This document shows, piece after piece, positions 45,001-52,906 of a stretch of DNA of 64,000 nt (position 1 is its first letter; each line of letters begins with the position of its first letter). The notes below the pieces were generated by a model, which ran no database searches, was not told the DNA's origin, and saw only the letters and a program-made list of their open reading frames with translations. The position numbers and the translations under genes were made by a program. The stretch is from Candidatus Butyricimonas faecavium (GTDB lineage: Bacteria; Bacteroidota; Bacteroidia; Bacteroidales; Marinifilaceae): positions 36,849 through 100,848 of the forward strand of contig CALUKD010000011.1 of the NCBI GenBank assembly GCA_944321125.1, read 5' to 3'.

Positions 45001-45710
45001 GTAGAGCCTGTTGAAGTACGAGTTGTTTTTTGACCATATCCCGTAATAACCACTTCCTCCAACTCGCCGACTTTTTCTTTCATCACCACCCGGACCACTC
45101 TCTTGAAATCCGTCACCTTCACCTCCCGCGTCTCCATACCCACGAACGAAAACAACAAAAATACCTCTTTTTGTTCCGGAATCGTCATCTGAAACATTCC
45201 CGAAATATCCGTGGTCACCCCCACGTAAGTTCCTTTCAACATAACGGTTACTCCCGCTATCGGCACGGAATCCTGATCCATCACCAACCCGTTTAACGTC
45301 ACCTTCTTTACTTCTTGCTTGGCCGGACGATCTGGACGTATAATCACCACGTGATCCTCGATCTCGTAAGAAAATCCCGTCCCTTTCAGACATTTATCCA
45401 ATACCTCTCGAATAGAAGCATCTTTCACATCCAGAGACTTCACCCGTACATTTTGAATGTCATCCAGATTATATACAAACGTGTAATCACTATTTTCCCG
45501 AATCTGGGAAAAGATATTGGTTAAACTAATATCATTTCCTTTCAACGTCAACTTTAACTCTTGCGAGTAAACACTTGCCAACAAAGCAGTGTTTTGCAAG
45601 AACAAGCACAGGCATAGCAATTTCACAATTAACAATTTTCTCCACAGCTTTAATCTCCTTAAACTGTTGGGGTTGTCATTTTTTTTCATACTTTTGCTTT
45701 TAGGTTTCAC
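42042..45710 (-). CDS. SusC/RagA TonB-dependent transporter with STN domain (locus 1)
   Basis: A 1222-residue TonB-dependent outer-membrane transporter. A signal peptide is followed by an STN domain (residues 55-125, with SLDVKDASIREVLDKCLKG), a carboxypeptidase-regulatory-like domain (135-215), the plug (VEEVVITGYGQKTTR to DIENVTILKDASAAAIYGSR and GGVIVITTKKG) and a 22-strand barrel. The STN domain passes the substrate signal to a FecR anti-sigma factor. The start could also be the ATG at 45689. The sigma/FecR pair upstream fits this control. Confidence 0.96.
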   Translation of the reverse strand: MKPKSKSMKKNDNPNSLRRLKLWRKLLIVKLLCLCLFLQNTALLASVYSQELKLTLKGNDISLTNIFSQIRENSDYTFVYNLDDIQNVRVKSLDVKDASIREVLDKCLKGTGFSYEIEDHVVIIRPDRPAKQEVKKVTLNGLVMDQDSVPIAGVTVMLKGTYVGVTTDISGMFQMTIPEQKEVFLLFSFVGMETREVKVTDFKRVVRVVMKEKVGELEEVVITGYGQKTTRTSTGSTASLGQDVFANKATPTVDMLLQGQVAGVSVMAVSGRPGEAAKVRIRGTNTISGDAEPLWVVDGVPLQQNVPNISTGQIKSGNLNEIFVTGIAGINPNDIENVTILKDASAAAIYGSRAAGGVIVITTKKGKAGKMRVNYSATLSVGLKPQRDPGLMNSAEKLVWEQELWDEFSSESFEYNKTASRKIHSPVVGIVGMLRSEKLGKDDKLWHEDNFEPMSGEEQEAYISNLAKHSTDWFDVLFRNSFSMNHHLSFSGGSKQYTYYVSLGVTDDKGLVKETDYQRYNLNAKIDLNPSARLNLGFGIDLSKQKSDSYSMIVDPFKYAYFANPYETLYNSDGSYRSDRTYFNLAGINDGNLSDGVQPPSGFNIMREMKETSSSADNTSGTVRVNLGYDIIEKLKISGLASYTYYNNKVDDVKGRDTYAAFLDRLYFDENNGDWIPYGSITQTSSDGTSYNVRGQLEYRDVFGDAHRIAVLGGAELRGDKSNRTYAKRFGYDDVTGNSAMPMHPNPQPEDVKRYADLIDQLSGEVSSESRFASFYASLDYSYLERYLLSVTFRTDGSNNFGSDEQFNPTWSLGLAWHLDEERFMYGLHPVVNRLTLRAAMGYTGNIVKSVSKDLVLNYSTTYWDGLRTGSISKAPNPKVRWEKTKDMKIALDFGLFEDRVSGLVEAYYRKSSDIVSTVDVLSTTGFSGQGFNTSEIKNKGIEGTLRVKILDGKDFKFNVAGNIAWNRNILSKYSKKRVIQDGRYEGFPLESVFAGRYTGIDPRDGVYTYELRPDAQIYKGTDLQAVDNYRYYLGTSISPVTGGFNVDFSYRNLRLNVGGVVSSGAKLLNMVTSPASYEIITSNRTGETPQTVYSDLYRNHLNVSKDMVNRWTPERTTGVKYPRIIDFMGDRLLLDQYNVHSQEITKGAYLENVSFLRIKNISLYYDIPQSIVKSLGLSSVGFSFTMNNFITFTNYSGIDPETPGTTYPITRSMTLGVNVGF

Positions 45711-45736
45711 ATTTTATTAGATGATGAGCTTAGTAG

Positions 45737-45762
45737 GCAGGTAATGGGGCTACATTACCTGC
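45737..45762 (-). promoter_or_regulatory. Hairpin in the fecR-susC gap of locus 1
   Basis: GCAGGTAAT and ATTACCTGC (perfect 9 bp, 8-base loop, arms at 45737-45745 and 45754-45762) form a stem between fecR and susC. Outer ATGATG (45721) and CATCAT (45766) could extend it. It may be an attenuator or RNA end. Confidence 0.6.
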
Positions 45763-45884
45763 TTGCATCATTTTAAAGTTACATTACAATTTTTCGAATT
45801 CGATTATGCTAATAAATTTTGACAAAAGTAACCTTCGAAATCTATTCTATAAATCCCCTATTATAGGGATTTTCTTTTCGAGGT

Positions 45885-47075
45885 TCACTCTAGCAAATCG
45901 TAGGTTTCCAACCATTTATGAATATAAATACTTTTTCCTTGAATTAGAAACTTTACTTTTTGTGTCTTTTCAATTTTAGTTAGTAAATCCTGAATATTAT
46001 TATAGCGTTTCATTTCAACCGAATATCTTAACTTTTTCAATGCCTCATCATTAAAAACTATATTAACATCATACCATTGCGACAAACGCTCGGCAATCGT
46101 CTCTAAAGCCGCATTTTCGAAATAAAACACCCCATCTTTCCATAACGTGAAATTCCTTGCATCCACCTCCCTCATTAAAATCTTTCCGGTCTCCGCAATC
46201 ACCTCTGCCTGTCGGTCCGGTACCATAAGTACCGATTCATCTTTATAAGTCAAGCAGACTTTACCCTCGACAAGAGTCGTAATCGTACGTCCCCGATAAG
46301 TCATCACGTTAAAACTCGTTCCCAACACTTTTATATCCACCCCCTTCGCTAACACGTGAAAAGGTTTCCCTTCATCCTTTGCCACTTCAAAATAAGCCTC
46401 CCCTTCAATCTCCACACTTCGCCTATCCCCGACAAACGTAATAGGAAAGCGCAACTCGGAATCGGAATTCAACCACACCTTCGTCCCATCTGACAATTCC
46501 ACCATATACTCTCCCCCGCGAGGTACAACCAACGTGTTATACTCCTCCTCCTTCGGGGTACTCGTTTCTTCTTCTATTGCCCGATAAACAATTTTCTTTT
46601 CCGTCGCAACTATTTTTACCCCGGGTAAATCCAATTTCATATTTTCTTTTTGTTCCAATTTCAAGAATCTTCCGTCAGCCATAATCAACTGGGCCCTTCC
46701 TGTCCCCGGAACAATTTCCACGTTGTCAATTATCGTGACTTCCGAAGATTTCCACTCGGAAGACACGAAATACCCGCACACCAATAAAGGTATCACCATA
46801 ATAGCCGCACACCGGCCTATTCTTTTCCAAATAACATACTTCCTGAAATAGACACGCTCAAATTTTCGCCACTCATTCTTTACTGTTTGTTTTCCTTTCT
46901 CCCTATGCTCGTTTCCCGTCATGATATATGTCCGAATCTCATCATATTCTTTTGCATGAGCAGGGCTTTCTACACGCCATTGCTCCAACCGAGCTTGATT
47001 CTCTTTCGTAATCACCCCGGCAAACTCTTCCGCAATCAAATGAGCAATTTTAAAACGTCTTCTTAGCAAATTCAT
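45885..47075 (-). CDS. FecR-type anti-sigma factor (locus 1)
   Basis: A 396-residue membrane anti-sigma factor. The cytoplasmic N-terminus (residues 1-85) would hold the sigma factor. One membrane helix is near residues 88-107 (AIMVIPLLVCGYF). The periplasmic FecR domain has VPRGGEYMVELSDGTKVWLN and EAYFEVAKDEGKPFHV, followed by a DUF4974-type C-terminus (VFYFENAALETIAERLSQWY). It receives the signal from the STN domain of the SusC encoded downstream. It follows the sigma gene by 67 bases. Confidence 0.95.
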   Translation of the reverse strand: MNLLRRRFKIAHLIAEEFAGVITKENQARLEQWRVESPAHAKEYDEIRTYIMTGNEHREKGKQTVKNEWRKFERVYFRKYVIWKRIGRCAAIMVIPLLVCGYFVSSEWKSSEVTIIDNVEIVPGTGRAQLIMADGRFLKLEQKENMKLDLPGVKIVATEKKIVYRAIEEETSTPKEEEYNTLVVPRGGEYMVELSDGTKVWLNSDSELRFPITFVGDRRSVEIEGEAYFEVAKDEGKPFHVLAKGVDIKVLGTSFNVMTYRGRTITTLVEGKVCLTYKDESVLMVPDRQAEVIAETGKILMREVDARNFTLWKDGVFYFENAALETIAERLSQWYDVNIVFNDEALKKLRYSVEMKRYNNIQDLLTKIEKTQKVKFLIQGKSIYIHKWLETYDLLE

Positions 47076-47142
47076 ACGATTTAAATTTAGCGTTTATTAA
47101 GAAGACGATTGAGAAAAAAAAGTGGGTGAGCGTAAAAATAAA

Positions 47143-47676
47143 TTATTTATCGACTAAAACGAACAAAATCATCAAAAGATCCTTTGACAACAAGGTTCTT
47201 AACGTCACATAAGCACTCTTTTTCAATGATTTAATTGTATTAACGGAAACACCTAACCGTTCTGCCACTTCCGTATTGTTAAACCCTTTCAAGTTCAGTA
47301 AAATGATCGAACGAGTCTGTGAAGGTAGCTTATCAACAGCATCGTACAATATTCGGGACACCTCCTGTTGAGTAACCTCCTTCAGAAAATCATATTCTTC
47401 GAGCTCTTCCTCGTTTACCCGATTCTGGTACTGATTTTCTATCTTTTGATGCTTACAATGATCCAGATAGATACGACGGGCTACGGTGTACAAGAAAGCT
47501 TTGGCATTCTCTTCCGTCTCGAACTCTCCCCAATGCTCGAATACTCTCACAAATGCCTCCTGCGTGAAATCTCTCGACAATTCACGCTCTCCCGTGTAGC
47601 GTTGCATCAACGTGTAAACGGGAATAAAAAAAGTCTCGAAGAAAGCTTTAAACTCTTTATGCGATACGATAGCCAT
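47143..47676 (-). CDS. ECF sigma-70 factor (locus 1)
   Basis: A 177-residue extracytoplasmic-function sigma factor of the Bacteroides expansion type. Region 2 contains ELSRDFTQEAFVRVFEHW and KAFLYTVARRIYLDHCK. Region 4 contains LPSQTRSIILLNLKGFNNTE and a helix-turn-helix VAERLGVSVNTIKSLKKSAY. The ATG at 47676 is preferred over 47688, which would leave almost no leader after the predicted promoter. It begins the regulatory pair with FecR and probably drives the SusC/SusD locus 1 operon. Confidence 0.94.
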   Translation of the reverse strand: MAIVSHKEFKAFFETFFIPVYTLMQRYTGERELSRDFTQEAFVRVFEHWGEFETEENAKAFLYTVARRIYLDHCKHQKIENQYQNRVNEEELEEYDFLKEVTQQEVSRILYDAVDKLPSQTRSIILLNLKGFNNTEVAERLGVSVNTIKSLKKSAYVTLRTLLSKDLLMILFVLVDK

Positions 47677-47698
47677 AATGAAAAGCATTGTTCTTTCG

Positions 47699-47706
47699 CA
47701 AATATA
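47699..47706 (-). promoter_or_regulatory. Candidate -7 box (TATATTTG) for the sigma gene of locus 1
   Basis: Exact TAnnTTTG match on the minus strand, 23 bases before the ATG at 47676. Confidence 0.5.
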
Positions 47707-47795
47707 AACATTTTATAATAATATTCCACACGACCACAATTGCTTATTCCGTTACTTCGCTCGCAAAAAGTTTTGAAAAATATCACAAGGTTTAT

Positions 47796-48458
47796 TTACA
47801 ACAACCTTTGACCATTAATCACCAGTTCAAAACTAATATTCAAAAACTCGGCAGCCTTCCGGCTCAACATCATCCGTCCTAAAAAGATTTCGAAATAATC
47901 CATCACCGCCGAAATGGACGTATCAATCTTCAAATCCAAAATAATAGCCGAATGATCCTCATTAAAATAAATCTTGGATTCCTCCACGGCATAATTCACC
48001 CGATCATGAATATCAAAACTTGCGAAATCTTGATTACGCACCCGACTTCTCCGCACGTCAGTTTTGTCAGCCAAAATCAAGGCAGCGGCAATCGGATTTA
48101 CGGCAGCAGCCGTACTCTCGTCATGATTACCGATAGCACTGATGACCATGGCTATCTCCACCGGGTCCATCCCCATCCGGTCCAGCAATCGGAAAGCCAT
48201 TACCGCACCGCTCTGTGCATGGTCAATCCGGTTCACGATATTACCAATATCGTGCATATACCCGGCAATCTTGGCTAACTCAGCCGTTCGCTTCGGATAA
48301 TTTAAAGTTAATAAAATCATCTCCGCCATCGTCGCCGCTTTCACCACGTGGGGAAATGAATGTTCCGTGTATCCTAAAGCAGACAAAGCCCTATCCGCCT
48401 CCGTGATATAACACTTTATACTCTCGTCATTTCGTATATCCTCGTACGTGACTAACAT
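47796..48458 (-). CDS. HD-domain phosphohydrolase
   Basis: A 220-residue HD-superfamily protein. The metal motif is H..HD: residues near 35 (HSFPHVVKAATMAEMI) and MHDIGNIVNRIDH near 68-80. A further ligand region is NHDESTAAAVNPIAAALILADKTDVRR (near 110-136). It has no signal peptide. HD proteins hydrolyse phosphate esters of nucleotides or second messengers; the substrate here is unknown. It is the last gene of a six-gene minus-strand operon, 12 bases after the ArsC/Spx-like gene. Confidence 0.88.
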   Translation of the reverse strand: MLVTYEDIRNDESIKCYITEADRALSALGYTEHSFPHVVKAATMAEMILLTLNYPKRTAELAKIAGYMHDIGNIVNRIDHAQSGAVMAFRLLDRMGMDPVEIAMVISAIGNHDESTAAAVNPIAAALILADKTDVRRSRVRNQDFASFDIHDRVNYAVEESKIYFNEDHSAIILDLKIDTSISAVMDYFEIFLGRMMLSRKAAEFLNISFELVINGQRLL

Positions 48459-48470
48459 AAAAATAACCTT

Positions 48471-48836
48471 TTACTTCAACAATACCGTTTTCCACTCTTC
48501 CGGCTTGAATCCCACCAACACGAAATCCTCCCCGATTACCAAAGGACGTTTCACCAACTTCCCGTCAGACGCTAGTAACTCCAACTGCTTCTCCTCACTC
48601 ATCCCGTCCAGCTTCTCTTTCAACTGCATGGATTTATACAATAAACCGCTCGTGTTAAAGAACTTCCGCAACGGCAAACCACTTCTCTCGAACCATATTT
48701 TCAACTCCTCACATGTCGGGCGTTCTTCCACGATATGCCGATCCGTGTAATTCACTTTTTGTTCATCCAACCACTTTTTCGCCTTCCGGCAAGTACTACA
48801 CGCCGGGTACTCTAAAAATAAATATCCTTTCATCAT
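48471..48836 (-). CDS. ArsC/Spx/MgsR family thioredoxin-fold protein
   Basis: A 121-residue protein of the arsenate reductase-like (ArsC/Spx/YffB) family. It has CSTCRKAKKWLDEQ near residues 14-27, where the ArsC family has C-x-x-C or C-x-x-S. Further segments are YTDRHIVEERPT, FNTSGLLYKS, and the C-terminal RPLVIGEDFVLVGF. No arsenic operon is nearby, so arsenate reduction is not assumed. Its ATG at 48836 overlaps the pncB stop (ATGA), or it starts one codon later. Confidence 0.88.
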   Translation of the reverse strand: MMKGYLFLEYPACSTCRKAKKWLDEQKVNYTDRHIVEERPTCEELKIWFERSGLPLRKFFNTSGLLYKSMQLKEKLDGMSEEKQLELLASDGKLVKRPLVIGEDFVLVGFKPEEWKTVLLK

Positions 48837-49993
48837 TTTAATCTTAATATGCTCAAACATAAATCAACCTCGTCCGGGTAACCCGTATGTTTTCCCTCTA
48901 CATCCGACAACTTCACGGCAGGTAAAAATACCTCACTCCCTTTCGGACGACATTCAAATAACTTAATCACCATATTTAATGGCGTAACCCCTACGTCATT
49001 CGTGAGGTACGTCCCGATCCCGTACACGTCATGCAAACGCCCGCTCACAAAAGCCTTGATTCTCTTCACCCCATCTAGATCCAACGCATCGCTGTACACG
49101 ATCGTCTTACTTTTCGGGTCCACCCGATGTTTCCGGTAATGTTCCAATGCTTTCTCCGTGAATTCAAAAGGATCGCCGCTATCCCAACGCAAACCGTCAA
49201 ACAACTTGGCATACTTCGTGTCAAAACTATTAAAGAAATTATCGGAAGTATACGTGTCGGTCAAAGCTATTCCCAAATAACCATCGTAAACATCCACCCA
49301 ATTTTCCAACGCCAAGGCATTCGCTGACCGGTAACCGAAATGCGCCCCGTGATACATGAACCATTCGTGCGGGTGAGTACCCATCGGGGTCAGATCATAT
49401 TTCATGGCAAAATACACGTTACTCGTCCCGTTCAGCAAGCCTTTCATATTTTCCTTCAAAATGCCGATCACCCGATCCTGCACGTCAAAGGAGTATCTTC
49501 TCCGGGTACCGAATTCAGAAATTTCCGCTTTTATATCCGCAAAGGCTTTTGCTTTCTCCGTTGCATTCCGTTCCAAATCTCGGGCGACTTGTCCAGTCAT
49601 CCGAAAATACAATTCAGAAATCATCGCCATTAAGGGAACTTCCCACAACACGGTCCGGTACCACAATCCCCGAATCTCCACGTCCAGCTTTCCTCCCTCC
49701 TGGCTCACCTTTACCTCGGCAGGATTAAAACGAAAACCTTTCAAGAGATCGAAAAACACCGAATCAAAATAATAACATTTCGCTCGCATGAATTTCTCGT
49801 TTTCCTTGGAAAGCACCACTCCCGCCATAGCCTCCACCTCTTCTCTCAAAGCATCGGCAAAACCGGGTGGAAAACTCGCATTTCCCCTGTTCACGAAACG
49901 ATAAACCACTTCCGAATCCGGAAACTTCTTTTGTATGGCATTCATCACCGTGAACTTGTACAAATCGTTATCTAAAAAATCATGGATGATCAT
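48833..49993 (-). CDS. pncB: Nicotinate phosphoribosyltransferase
   Basis: Joins nicotinate and PRPP to make nicotinate mononucleotide in the Preiss-Handler path to NAD. The 386-residue protein has the family start FLDNDLYKFTVMNAI, KGLLNGTSNVYFAMKYDLTP with MGTHPHEW (the regulated histidine region), and LRWDSGDPFEF with a SDALDLD segment for PRPP binding. A nicotinamidase-like gene is 11 bases upstream, which supports a joint role in nicotinamide salvage. Confidence 0.96.
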   Translation of the reverse strand: MIIHDFLDNDLYKFTVMNAIQKKFPDSEVVYRFVNRGNASFPPGFADALREEVEAMAGVVLSKENEKFMRAKCYYFDSVFFDLLKGFRFNPAEVKVSQEGGKLDVEIRGLWYRTVLWEVPLMAMISELYFRMTGQVARDLERNATEKAKAFADIKAEISEFGTRRRYSFDVQDRVIGILKENMKGLLNGTSNVYFAMKYDLTPMGTHPHEWFMYHGAHFGYRSANALALENWVDVYDGYLGIALTDTYTSDNFFNSFDTKYAKLFDGLRWDSGDPFEFTEKALEHYRKHRVDPKSKTIVYSDALDLDGVKRIKAFVSGRLHDVYGIGTYLTNDVGVTPLNMVIKLFECRPKGSEVFLPAVKLSDVEGKHTGYPDEVDLCLSILRLK

Positions 49994-50004
49994 TCTATTC
50001 CCTT

Positions 50005-50787
50005 TTATGCAAACAACAAAGATTCTGACGTCTCAAAACGAGCCCCCATACGGGCAGCCTTCTCGTAAATTGGAATAGCTAAATCCTCGCATCCCGAAAT
50101 ATTACTCATGCAATCTTCCAGTATTACCAGTCGCCGAACTACCTCAGGATAATCAAACAACTGCCTCAACGTGTTTGCCACACAGTGACTTTTTGCCTCG
50201 CCGGCCAACCAGATCACGTCATACGACTCTAACTCGTCCTTCAGTTTCATGTTAAACTTCGTGTCAGCATCACCCTCCAAAGGGATATTTGCCCGAAAAG
50301 CACCGAAAAACTCGGTCGAAGGATTCAAGCCCTTTTCCACCACCTCGTAATATTTTCCTTCTCTGGCCCAGCACGTCACGGCCTCCATCAACACAGGAGT
50401 TATAGCTGCCCCTTCACTCCCGTACAGACAATGCTCCGGCCAAATCATGTGCTTATACTCCTCGTTTTCAATCAATCGACGTAAATAATCAATCACCTCA
50501 TCTTTATCTCCGAAAGGAATCCACTCTCCCGATAACACCTCCCACCATGAAATAGTTGTAAAAGGAGCCGGATGCTCTCCCCGTTTGTTCTTCCAATAAG
50601 ACGGATGAGCAATATCCATCACGTGATGTTCATCTGCCGTGAGAATAATCTTATCAATAACAGTCATTTTCTCCTTGATCAACCGACTTAACCTCTCCAC
50701 GTCTTTCTCAGCTCCCGGCACGTAGAGCGAACCTGAAGGCAAACAAAAATCGTTTTGCATATCCACTACCAACAATACAGTCTTCAT
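50005..50787 (-). CDS. Nicotinamidase-like cysteine hydrolase
   Basis: A 260-residue isochorismatase-fold cysteine hydrolase. The likely catalytic triad is Asp9 (VVDMQNDFC), Lys152 (VVEKGLNPSTEFFGAF) and Cys202 (AKSHCVANT), with metal-site residues Asp52 and His54 (TADEHH) and WPEHCLYGSEG. It is 50 or more residues longer than the usual nicotinamidase (about 180-215), with an insertion around residues 66-110. Its place 11 bases before pncB supports nicotinamide to nicotinate conversion, but a relative with another amide substrate is possible. Confidence 0.85.
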   Translation of the reverse strand: MKTVLLVVDMQNDFCLPSGSLYVPGAEKDVERLSRLIKEKMTVIDKIILTADEHHVMDIAHPSYWKNKRGEHPAPFTTISWWEVLSGEWIPFGDKDEVIDYLRRLIENEEYKHMIWPEHCLYGSEGAAITPVLMEAVTCWAREGKYYEVVEKGLNPSTEFFGAFRANIPLEGDADTKFNMKLKDELESYDVIWLAGEAKSHCVANTLRQLFDYPEVVRRLVILEDCMSNISGCEDLAIPIYEKAARMGARFETSESLLFA

Positions 50788-50791
50788 CTTC

Positions 50792-51394
50792 TTACAACAT
50801 TCCTAAATCATGAAACATCACCCGATATTCTGCCGCTTTATCCTCTAAAGGCTTCGGGTAAGCCCGTGAAGACGAAGGCATCCGGTACAACCGTAAAGCC
50901 CTCCCTTTATATTCAAAATCACTAAAACCTCCCACTTTAGGATTCTCAGCCCCAACCAAGGCCAGCAAAGTATCTGTTGCTTTCTGTCCCGTGGTTACGA
51001 TCGCCTTACATTTGGGAATTCGTTTCAGCACGGCATCCAAATCCACGGGAGTAACAATCTCCAAAAACTGATCGGATGCATTTCCCCGTTGACGAATCAC
51101 CTCCATGGCCGTGTCAAACAAGGCAACCCCGGTTTCTTCCAAAAAAGCGACTAACCGCTCTCGACTAAACGCTTTCTTCCCCTTTTCTAAAAAATAATCT
51201 TTATCCCCGAAAAACAACACCCCATATATCCTCCACATATCATTTTGCAAATTCGGGTAGTAAAACTCCATAGACCACCTTGCTTTTGGTGGCGGGAAAC
51301 TTCCCAACATCAATAACTTGGCATTTTCCGGCAAGAACGGTTCTAATGGATGTTTTTCTATTTCTATATGTTGACTCTTTATTTCCATTACCAA
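50792..51394 (-). CDS. Uracil-DNA glycosylase family protein
   Basis: A 200-residue protein of the uracil-DNA glycosylase superfamily, close to the G:T/U mismatch (Mug-like) and DNA-deoxyinosine glycosylase groups. LLMLGSFPPPKARW (residues 29-42) is the water-activating loop of the family. VALFDTAMEVIRQRGNASD, KAIVTTGQKATDTLL and MPSSSRAYPKPL follow, the last as the leucine/intercalation loop. It should remove damaged or mismatched bases from DNA. It lies 4 bases before the nicotinamidase-like gene. Confidence 0.85.
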   Translation of the reverse strand: MVMEIKSQHIEIEKHPLEPFLPENAKLLMLGSFPPPKARWSMEFYYPNLQNDMWRIYGVLFFGDKDYFLEKGKKAFSRERLVAFLEETGVALFDTAMEVIRQRGNASDQFLEIVTPVDLDAVLKRIPKCKAIVTTGQKATDTLLALVGAENPKVGGFSDFEYKGRALRLYRMPSSSRAYPKPLEDKAAEYRVMFHDLGML

Positions 51395-51427
51395 CTTCTA
51401 CGTTTTCTACAACAATTTTGTTAAACA

Positions 51428-52003
51428 TTACTTTTTTTTCCTTTTCTTCTCCACAGACCACCCGAATTTACCAATTTTTTCTCCCAATTCAAAATATCCT
51501 CCATGCAGATACACCAAAGGATCAGCATTCGCCAACTCAAACTTCCCGCTATCCTTATCCAAGTAACAATCATCAGCCTGCACGTTCACCACCTCTGCAA
51601 TAAACATATGATGCGATCCCAAAGGAATAATTTCCTTCACCCGACACTCAATCGACACCGGAGACTCTTCAATAATCGGGGCTTTCACTACCTTTGCCTT
51701 TCCCGGTGTCAGCTTCATATCTTCAAACTTATTGTAATCCTTCCCGGAACGTACCCCACACCAATCCGTGGCATACGCCATATCCTTCGTGGTTAGGTTA
51801 ATCACGAACTCCATATTCTTCTGAATAATCGGGTACGAATATCGCTCCGGTCTCACGGAAATATAACACATTGGAGGATTCGTACACAACGTTCCTACCC
51901 ATGCCACTGTCAGCACGTTATATTCACTCAGCTCACTCCCGCAACTTACCAACACGGCGGGCAAAGGATAAATCATATTTCCCGGCTTCCAGTTATGCTT
52001 CAT
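51428..52003 (-). CDS. Flavin reductase family protein
   Basis: A 191-residue FMN-binding split-barrel protein of the flavin reductase-like (DIM6/NTAB) group. PAVLVSCGSELSEYNVLTVAWVG (residues 16-38), the VRPERYSYPIIQ segment and FVINLTTKDMAYATDWCGVRSG (near 68-89) are typical. Such proteins reduce free flavin with NAD(P)H or act with an unknown partner. It is the first gene of the six-gene operon (flavin reductase, DNA glycosylase, nicotinamidase-like, pncB, ArsC/Spx-like, HD) and has the operon promoter before it. Confidence 0.9.
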   Translation of the reverse strand: MKHNWKPGNMIYPLPAVLVSCGSELSEYNVLTVAWVGTLCTNPPMCYISVRPERYSYPIIQKNMEFVINLTTKDMAYATDWCGVRSGKDYNKFEDMKLTPGKAKVVKAPIIEESPVSIECRVKEIIPLGSHHMFIAEVVNVQADDCYLDKDSGKFELANADPLVYLHGGYFELGEKIGKFGWSVEKKRKKK

Positions 52004-52023
52004 ATCAATCTATTTTATGCAGG

Positions 52024-52031
52024 CAAAGATA
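52024..52031 (-). promoter_or_regulatory. Candidate -7 box (TATCTTTG) for the six-gene operon
   Basis: Matches TAnnTTTG on the minus strand, 20 bases before the flavin reductase start. Confidence 0.45.
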
Positions 52032-52260
52032 AAGGAAAAGATCAGCTAAAAAAAGACTGAATTTTACCCACCCACCTGTTTTCCAATTCTGCCAATCCGA
52101 CATCAACAACCGTCAACTCGTCTCTTCGTGTCACTGCCAAGCCGTCTGGCACGCCCTTTGTTAAGTCACCAAATGGATAGGACCAGCTATTTTTTAATAA
52201 CCGATCTCTACTCATTTGATCACTTAAATATTTAACACTTAAATTATAGGAGATTTTATC

Positions 52261-52377
52261 ATGGGTGCAGCCGGAAACAAAAAACCGAAGAAAAGCAAGA
52301 ACAAAAAAGATGTTCCGTCTTATTTAGTTGAAGAAATGACACACGAAACACCTCTAAAAAACAAAAAGCACAAATAA
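52261..52377 (+). CDS. Possible 38-residue basic protein
   Basis: An ATG after a purine-rich TATAGGAGATTTTATC leader opens a 38-codon frame: MGAAGNKKPKKSKNKKDVPS, then YLVEEMTHETPLKNKKHK. It is very rich in lysine, with a short hydrophobic centre. The good leader, the frame length and the strong terminator 23 bases past the stop together suggest a real small gene. No family was recognised. DNA- or RNA-binding is only a guess from its charge. Confidence 0.55.
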   Translation: MGAAGNKKPKKSKNKKDVPSYLVEEMTHETPLKNKKHK

Positions 52378-52399
52378 AAATATGCTTATGGGAAAACAG

Positions 52400-52431
52400 A
52401 AGAGGGGAAATATCAAAAGCCCCTCTTTTTT
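52400..52431 (+). terminator. Terminator after the 38-codon gene
   Basis: AAGAGGGG (52400-52407) pairs with CCCCTCTT (52420-52427) and is followed by TTTT. Confidence 0.85.
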
Positions 52432-52508
52432 GTTATGGTAATTATATAATCCCTAAAAAGGCAAGCCCCCATATATTCCCCCCGTTATCAAATGAAGAGA
52501 GGATGAAT

Positions 52509-52627
52509 ACTTAGGGTAGTCACCAAATAATCACAGATCAAAAACCTATCAACTTCGGTACAAACACGCTCGTGAACGCCTTTAAAACGTCTTTGTATCG
52601 AAGTTGATACGTCTTTAATCCCTAAGT
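52509..52627. repeat. Large nested inverted repeat
   Basis: Inner arms at 52547-52564 (TATCAACTTCGGTACAAA) and 52592-52609 match with 17 of 18 bases over a 27-base loop. Outer arms ACTTAGGG (52509-52516) and CCCTAAGT (52620-52627) are perfect. The rest of the 0.9-kb gap (52004-52906) holds the 38-codon gene and its terminator, and no further gene that I can support. Confidence 0.65.
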
Positions 52628-52906
52628 ACATCGAATATGCAACGGGTAAACACCCTGTATTACCCCTAAAAAGTTTACTGTAAAGCAGAATAAACTTATG
52701 TTAGAATTAGCAAGTTATATAAAGACCAACTTTATAAAATTAATCTTTTTTAAAGAGATAAGGATAACCCTGTCCGATTTCATGACGTATACGCCATAGA
52801 ATTTGAATATTCTATTAGTCATTCTTTCAAGGACTAGCAGAAGATGGTGAGGGGATATGTCAATTCGTAAACTAAACTAATCAGAATAAAATAAAAAAGA
52901 GACGCT

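Noticed and set aside
48471..48836. Arsenic resistance gene
   Set aside because: The ArsC-like fold is shared with Spx and YffB proteins, and no arsR, arsB or acr3 gene is nearby.
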